From: Polyodon spathula
Taxonomy: Eukaryota > Chordata > Actinopteri > Acipenseriformes > Polyodontidae
Direction of reading: 5' to 3'
DNA length: 64,000 nucleotides
Assembly (NCBI RefSeq): GCF_017654505.1
Contig: NC_054552.1
Location: forward strand, 32,538,097 to 32,602,096
The first letter of the stretch is position 1. Every line of letters begins with the position of its first letter. Made by a program: the position numbers and the translations under genes. The notes beneath the pieces are model-generated. The model ran no database searches and was not told the DNA's origin. It saw only the letters and a program-made list of their open reading frames with translations. Shown in pieces: positions 47,921-64,000 of this stretch.

Positions 47921-48547
47921 TGTGGTTTTAGTGCACATGGATCCAGATTCTCTGTGGTTTTGGTGCACATGGATCCAGATTCTGTGGTTTTGGTGCACAT
48001 GGATCCAGATTCTCTGTGGTTTTAGTGCACATGGATCCAGATTCTCTGTGGTTTTAGTGCACATGGATCCAGATTCTCCGTGGTTTTAGTGCACATGGAT
48101 CCAGATTCTCTGTGGTTTTAGTGCAAATGGATCCAGATTCTCTGTGGTTTTACTGCACATGGATCTAGATTCTCTCTGGTTTTGGTGCACATGGATCCAG
48201 ATTCTCTGTGGTTTTAGTGCACATGGATCCAGATTCTCTGTGGTTTTGGTGCACATGGATCCAGATTCTCTGTGGTTTTGGTGCACATTCCAGATTCTCT
48301 GTGGTTTTAGTGCACATGGATGGTGCACATGGATCCAGATTCTCTCTGGTGGATCCAGATTCTCTGTGGGTGCACATGGATCCAGATTCTCTGTGGTTTT
48401 GGTGCACATGGATCCAGATTCTCTGTGGTTTTTGCACATGGATCCAGATTCTCTGTGGTTTTAGTGCACATGGATCCAGATTCTCTCTGGTTTTAGTGCA
48501 CTCTGTGGTTTTAGTGCACATGGATCCAGATTCTCTGTGGTTTTGGT
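47921..48547. repeat. 32-bp minisatellite, about twenty copies
   Basis: The consensus unit is GTGGTTTTRGTGCACATGG followed by ATCCAGATTCTCT, and almost every copy carries GGATCC. Copies before about 48280 are regular, with one 30-bp variant near 47970. Between 48285 and 48510 several copies are truncated or rearranged. The long open frames on both strands arise from the repeat and are not genes. Confidence 0.98.
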
Positions 48548-49828
48548 GAGGAGCTGCTTTATTAAAAACTGAGGGCATATTTATCATGCTTAACAGAACG
48601 GGAAAAATAAATGTTATCTGCATTGCCAAGCACATGGAATACATAAACAATCACGTGCCTTTTTAAGGTCAAACAAACTAAAACCTGTTTGATTTTTTTT
48701 TTTTCGTCTTAAAAACTGTTTCTGATGTTATTTTTTTTATACTTTATAACTGCAAATTGTTCTGAATTGTCAATAATAATAAATGACGATATCTGTGCCT
48801 CAACATGCCTAATTGCATTTTTTTTAAATCATTTTTTATAATTTATCATCAACGTAGTATAATATTCCATAATAGGTTGCTGAATGAATCTTTGTCCAGC
48901 AACCCCTGTAGAATAGTAAGCTCATACATAGGTTTGAATTGAATTAAAGTGTATAATACCTCTATAGCTATGCTTATCAATGGCTGTGGTGCAGCCATCA
49001 TTTTTACTTAATCCAGTCCATAGCATACACACAACAAACAGAATGGATGAAAAGCCCCATGTATGTAGAAAAGCAAGTCTTAAATATTGACAGAGAGCTA
49101 GCAGACTTCACATTATTACACAAGCTATTTCACATGCTGGAGGGAAGATGGACCGGTACTGAAGACAAGTGGGAACAATTATCTGTCAATCAGAGCAAAC
49201 TAGTTAGATTACAGGCCAGCGCTCGTACATGCTGTTAACTGTAAAAGTGTAGGCTAGCACAGAAATAGTAGAAGGGGTCTGCATTTCAGTCCTTACTGTT
49301 CCACAGTACAGCATATTAAGGTGGTTAGGAATGACAGAGCTGTGGAGACCAGTAATGCACTGCAGACCTACAGCTCTTAGCTTGGGATGGCTGTGCCATT
49401 TAGTTCCTCAATTAAAAAAGCTATAAAAGTCTTATTCATGATTATGATGATACAAACTGAAACAGGCATGCTTATCTTGGGAGTCCTTTTTGTAGTTAAT
49501 TCCATTTTCTAACCCCAGTAAGGAAATAAATACATTGTCTATAATACGTATTTGGGTTAATTTACGAAATGTAATTGCTTTACAAAGAAAAAGGTATATA
49601 AATTGAATTATTAATAAGCTATCGGTTTTTCAACCCTAGATTGAACTATCAATCTGCCAAGACCATTGGAACAGATCACTCAGTTTCTAGAACATATAAA
49701 TGCATTTAGCGACTCTTTTGGTCTGACTTTTTTCTCATGAATTCAACACACTAGTATATAATTTGAAACATGAAACAGAATGCAAAATTCTATTAAGAAG
49801 CCCTGTGTGTTAATATTTCTAACGCAGT

Positions 49829-49939
49829 CGGTCGGTTTCACAGACCCAGGTTAGCCCTTGTCTTGGACTACCTAATGTTACCCCAACCTAAGCAAGGTGG
49901 TCCAAGACTAGCGCTTATCGTGGTGGTTGAAACCAGCCG
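49829..49939. mobile_element. Short inverted-repeat (MITE-like) element
   Basis: The left arm from CGGTCGGTTTCA to TTGTCTTGGACTACC (49858-49872) is mirrored by GGTGGTCCAAGACTAG (49896-49911) to GGTTGAAACCAGCCG, ending at 49939. Arms of about 44 bp, clearly complementary with mismatches, flank a short loop. It resembles small DNA-transposon hairpins common in fish genomes. There is no transposase and no clear target duplication. Confidence 0.6.
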
Positions 49940-50177
49940 AGCATGTATTTGTTAGCAGAAATATATCCTACTGGAAAGTGATTAACGAATTACATTCAAA
50001 TGAGGTAATGCGATTTTGATTTTTTTTTAGCTAACATTCTGGAGGCAAAACTAAAATCAATTTTCAAGAGCAAATAATTGCTCGTTCGTTAAGCCTTGAT
50101 GACAGAATTCCTATAAAGCGTTATAGTTATGGTATAACCAGCCCGTAGCACCGTTCAGAATCGTCAAGTGCAGATAA

Positions 50178-50714
50178 CACTATGTAACACAATTTTTGGT
50201 TCCTGGGTAGTAAGAGTTATTTCCTAATTGCTTATGCCTCAAAAGTATAGAACATGGCTATTATTCCCCACAAACGTTGCTTTTGTGACCAGGACAGTGA
50301 TATTTCAAAATATCACTATTTCCAATGGGAAAATGGGCAAATGTGTGTCTTTTCGTTCAGATAAAGTCATACATATGAATGTTTACAATTATACTGTAAA
50401 TACAGTATAATTGTAAATCTCCAAAAACTACTCACTTCTAAATCTTTTGTAGTCATCTTTGTATTACTTTAGTATAAATACATGTTAATTTGGATTCATA
50501 TGTTGTTTTTTTCAGACTTTATGTGAACGAAAAGACACACATTTTCCCATTTTCCCATTGGAAATAGTGATATTTTGAAATATCACTGTCCTGGTCACAA
50601 AAGCAAAGTTTGTGGGGAATAATAGCCATGTTCTATACTTTTGAGGCGTAAACAATTAGGAAATAACACTTACTACCCAGGAACAAAAATTATTATTTTT
50701 TTGGTTACACAGTG
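50178..50714. mobile_element. 537-bp foldback (MITE-like) element with TAA target duplication
   Basis: Two near-identical inverted arms run from about 50178-50375 and 50512-50714. The termini are CACTATGTAAC on the left and GTTACACAGTG on the right, flanked by TAA on both sides (50175-50177 and 50715-50717). Each arm holds an inner palindrome AGTGATATTT..AAATATCACT, and the centre holds the perfect inverted pair TTTACAATTATACTG / CAGTATAATTGTAAA (about 50382-50417). No protein is encoded. A 3-bp TAA duplication is what PIF/Harbinger elements make, but the termini are not typical, so the superfamily is open. Confidence 0.8.
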
Positions 50715-51502
50715 TAATCGTTTTAGTAGCCATTAACCAACGATTAACTGCGTGCTCTGAAGCAGAAGGCATGTCAAGAATGTGCAGGATACCTTGCACT
50801 GGCTGCTGTGCTGCGCCCCTGGGCATTAGGAACGTTCTGAGGAGCCTGATTCACACGCTATGACATTGCAGTTATTCAAGGACTAGTGCAGTAGGAATCT
50901 AGTGTTAATTAGGCCACTTTGGTAGCAACCAAAACAAACCCATTTTGTTGTGCGTCTGCCTCCATGGAGATGCCGCTTTACATTTGATTCCAATTGACAA
51001 GTCATAAAAAAACAAACAAAAAAAAAAAAACAGGTTCCAGCACAAAGAAACCTATTGTATACAGATATGCCTTATCACGGGAAACCATCGTCATGCTACT
51101 TATTTTATACAAGGAAACACTCACTGACTGCTCGGGGCACCACTGTGGTTCACAGGACACAGGCCACAGAAATGCCCCAGATCCTGCTGCGTAGGGTACA
51201 TTCAAATCTCTTCAGAGTGTTGCGATCTATTTTCTGTATGCGACTCGAACACGAAGCTGCTGTGCAGACAGAAAGAAGCGGGCAGAGATCACACAGCCTT
51301 AACTGCAGCACTGAATAACAATGGCTTGTTAATGGGCCAGGAAACAATCTCCCATGTCTCAAACGGGGGTTGAGTGAAACTTGAGGCATTGCAAGATTGC
51401 AAGTCAGTTCACTAAAAATAACACTACATTACAAACACCGAAGGGACGCACTTGGAAAAAAAAACTAATACAATTCCATTCAATGCAAAATGAAAAGAAA
51501 TG

Positions 51503-51509
51503 AATAATA

Positions 51510-51567
<58 letters not shown>
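51503..51567. repeat. (AAT)n microsatellite
   Basis: About 65 bp of AAT/ATA trinucleotide repeat, 0.4 kb upstream of the KIF23 start codon. Confidence 0.97.
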
Positions 51568-51568
<1 letters not shown>

Positions 51569-51654
51569 AAACGTATGTAACCTCGTTAAAGCTACTATTA
51601 CAAAACTTCCTACACAGCCTCAGTGAAGTTGCACGGTTTAGTTGGAAACGGGAG

Positions 51655-51962
51655 ATACTTTTTCGCTTATTTTAAAGTGCTGCCCCGGCACTGGACAGTC
51701 TGCTCCCGATAGGATCTCCAGACAGGCCGGCGCGACTCCGCTCACTCCGGCCGCTCAGATTGATTGATAGGCAGCAAAAGCAGCCAACCACCAAGAGCTG
51801 TCGAACTGAACTTCCGGTAGTTGTAACGTCCTCCTGCCGGTGATTGGCGAGATTTGAACAAATACTTGTGTTCCCGAGCCGGAGGGAAAGTTTGAATCGA
51901 GATTGAGTGAAGAGGCTTGAGGACGAGCAGGAGACTGGAAGAGAAACAACGCCGCCTTCGCC
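51655..51962 (+). promoter_or_regulatory. KIF23: KIF23 promoter and 5'UTR (CpG-rich, CHR-type)
   Basis: This stretch has many CpGs, unlike the AT-rich DNA before it, and leads straight into the KIF23 ATG. It contains an inverted CCAAT box (ATTGG, 51843-51847, in TGATTGGCGA) and, six bases further on, TTTGAA (51853-51858). A second TTTGAA lies at 51891-51896. TTTGAA is the CHR element through which DREAM and MMB complexes make G2/M genes, KIF23 among them, cell-cycle dependent, often next to NF-Y CCAAT boxes. The transcription start was not determined. Confidence 0.6.
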
Positions 51963-62732
<10,770 letters not shown>

Positions 62733-62996
62733 TGGAGACCTTTTTAATTTGTTTTTATTCTTTCTCACTGCCTTCAAAGGGACAAAGACAAATGTTCATG
62801 TTGAAATCATGAGGAACAGTGTTATCCGGGTCTGTGTTTGTGTATTTTTTGGTTAAGTTTACACATCCCCCAACCAAACACAAACCTCTGCAGTAAATAA
62901 TGTGTGTTTTTTTTTTACTTGTTTGTTGTGCACACCGTTTATTTAGTTGCATATTACTTGTACAATCTGTCCCCGTGATGGCTCCTTTTCATGTGC

Positions 62997-63011
62997 ATAT
63001 ATATATATATA

Positions 63012-63066
<55 letters not shown>
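62997..63066. repeat. (TA)n microsatellite
   Basis: About 70 bp of TA dinucleotide with a single C interruption, within the KIF23 3'UTR. Confidence 0.97.
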
Positions 63067-63073
<7 letters not shown>

Positions 63074-63525
63074 ATACTGCAGTCTGTTAAAACGGGTTCA
63101 ATAATTCATTTAGTAAAACATGCTGTTTCTAGTGTACTATTACTCTTGCAATCTCTTCAATGCAGAAGTAATTCTTTACCAGGTGATCTACAGGCTTTAT
63201 AAAAACCATTATCAATGCTTTTTTAGAGGAAAGTTTTGAAAGATGTTTTTGTTTTAATGTTAAACACTATTTTTTTTTTCATTCTAATTTCCCTTAAGAT
63301 GCTGCTATTTATTTTAAAAAGCACTTTTTTTTTTTTTTTTTTTTTTTAAGCATTTCATATTCCCATATTTCATATATTTTCTGTTTATGGTGCAGTCATA
63401 CTGTGGTGTGAAAAATCTATGGTGTAAAGCAATTTTGGCTGTATCTTATACAATTGCATAAATACTAGGGACTGACCTGATACCATCTTGTAAATGTTAA
63501 TGTTCGAAAGTGAGAATTTGTCTGC

Positions 63526-63531
63526 AATAAA
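63526..63531 (+). terminator. KIF23: KIF23 polyadenylation signal
   Basis: AATAAA followed at about 15-30 nt by a GT/T-rich element; the best-formed signal after the KIF23 stop codon. Confidence 0.6.
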
Positions 63532-63846
63532 TAAGTAGTTTGGTCCATTTTGTTGTTTTTATTTAAATGTAATTATGGACCGACCAATCTTTTTTGAACA
63601 TGTCGGGGAAAAAAAAAAATCAGAAACCAAAATTAGTTAACTGCTTCCACAGAGCTTTTGGGTGTGTTGATCTTTCAACTGTTACTTTTTAGTAAACATT
63701 AGCATGGTTTATCTGAATTCTAGGACAAATTCAGGTGAAATAAGCTATGGAGTGTAAAAATAAATAAATAATAAACAAACAAACTAAAACCACAACCTTG
63801 GAGTTCTGAATAAGATCAATTTTCCTAGGTTTTAGTTTGTGTTTGG

Positions 63847-63894
63847 CTGTGTGTGTGTGTGTGTATATATGTATATATATATAATTAATATATA

Positions 63895-63926
<32 letters not shown>
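63847..63926. repeat. (GT)n/(TA)n compound microsatellite
   Basis: A GT run followed by interrupted TA runs. The surrounding 63551-64000 shows no gene. Confidence 0.95.
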
Positions 63927-63929
<3 letters not shown>

Positions 63930-64000
63930 ATACTATAATCTCTATATACATGGTGAAAGAGCTATATCACTGTACTCAGAGAGAGCTAGCTACCACTTTA

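Larger units (their letters stand above)
47266..51654. other. PAQR5-KIF23 intergenic region
   Basis: No gene is recognised. It contains the 32-bp minisatellite, a small hairpin element (49829-49939), the 537-bp foldback element (50178-50714) and an AAT microsatellite (51503-51567). The rest is AT-rich and featureless to my reading. Confidence 0.8.
62733..63550 (+). other. KIF23: KIF23 3' untranslated region
   Basis: Follows the stop codon. Contains a (TA)n microsatellite (62997-63066), a T23 run (63325-63347) and an AATAAA at 63526-63531 with a downstream GT-rich stretch (tttggtccattttgttgttt). The end near 63550 is inferred from that signal. Confidence 0.6.

Noticed and set aside
48086..48650. 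Long open frames on both strands (up to 161 codons)
   Set aside because: They are made entirely of the 32-bp minisatellite read through and have no domain or splice context.

Overview
This window is vertebrate genomic DNA. It carries three spliced protein-coding genes, all on the + strand, with GT-AG introns, long 3' untranslated regions and many microsatellites and short inverted-repeat transposon remnants. From left to right they are GLCE (D-glucuronyl C5-epimerase), PAQR5 (membrane progestin receptor gamma) and KIF23 (mitotic kinesin-like protein 1 / CHO1). As I recall it, the human 15q23 block has the same order and orientation (GLCE-PAQR5-KIF23). The modest intron sizes and the protein divergence fit a ray-finned fish. 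A non-teleost such as sturgeon, paddlefish, gar or bowfin is my guess only.

Regions. 1-17370 holds no coding exon. It is probably the 5' part of GLCE, with a well-formed candidate non-coding exon at 9743-9816 next to a six-copy 52-bp tandem array, and a weaker candidate at 1530-1617. 17371-23048 carries the three GLCE coding exons, giving a 631-residue protein with a pure (CAG)12 tract. 23049 to about 26785 is probably the GLCE 3'UTR. About 26786-37752 is intergenic DNA with microsatellites and transposon remnants. 37931-46644 carries the seven PAQR5 coding exons (342 residues). 46645-51650 is the PAQR5 3'UTR plus intergenic DNA, with a 32-bp minisatellite of about twenty copies and a 537-bp foldback element with nested palindromes. 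51655-51962 is the CpG-rich KIF23 promoter with CHR-type cell-cycle elements. 51963-62732 carries 23 KIF23 coding exons (985 residues), including the CHO1-type exon. The 3'UTR runs to about 63550, and AT/GT microsatellites fill the rest.

The three genes do not form a pathway. GLCE edits heparan sulfate in the Golgi, PAQR5 is a seven-helix steroid-responsive membrane protein, and KIF23 is the centralspindlin motor of cytokinesis. Every exon join was checked by hand for frame, and all three chains close exactly on the expected C-termini. No RNA gene, CRISPR array or prokaryotic-type system was seen. The structures most worth a second look are the foldback element, the two tandem arrays, the KIF23 promoter and several small transposon-derived hairpins.
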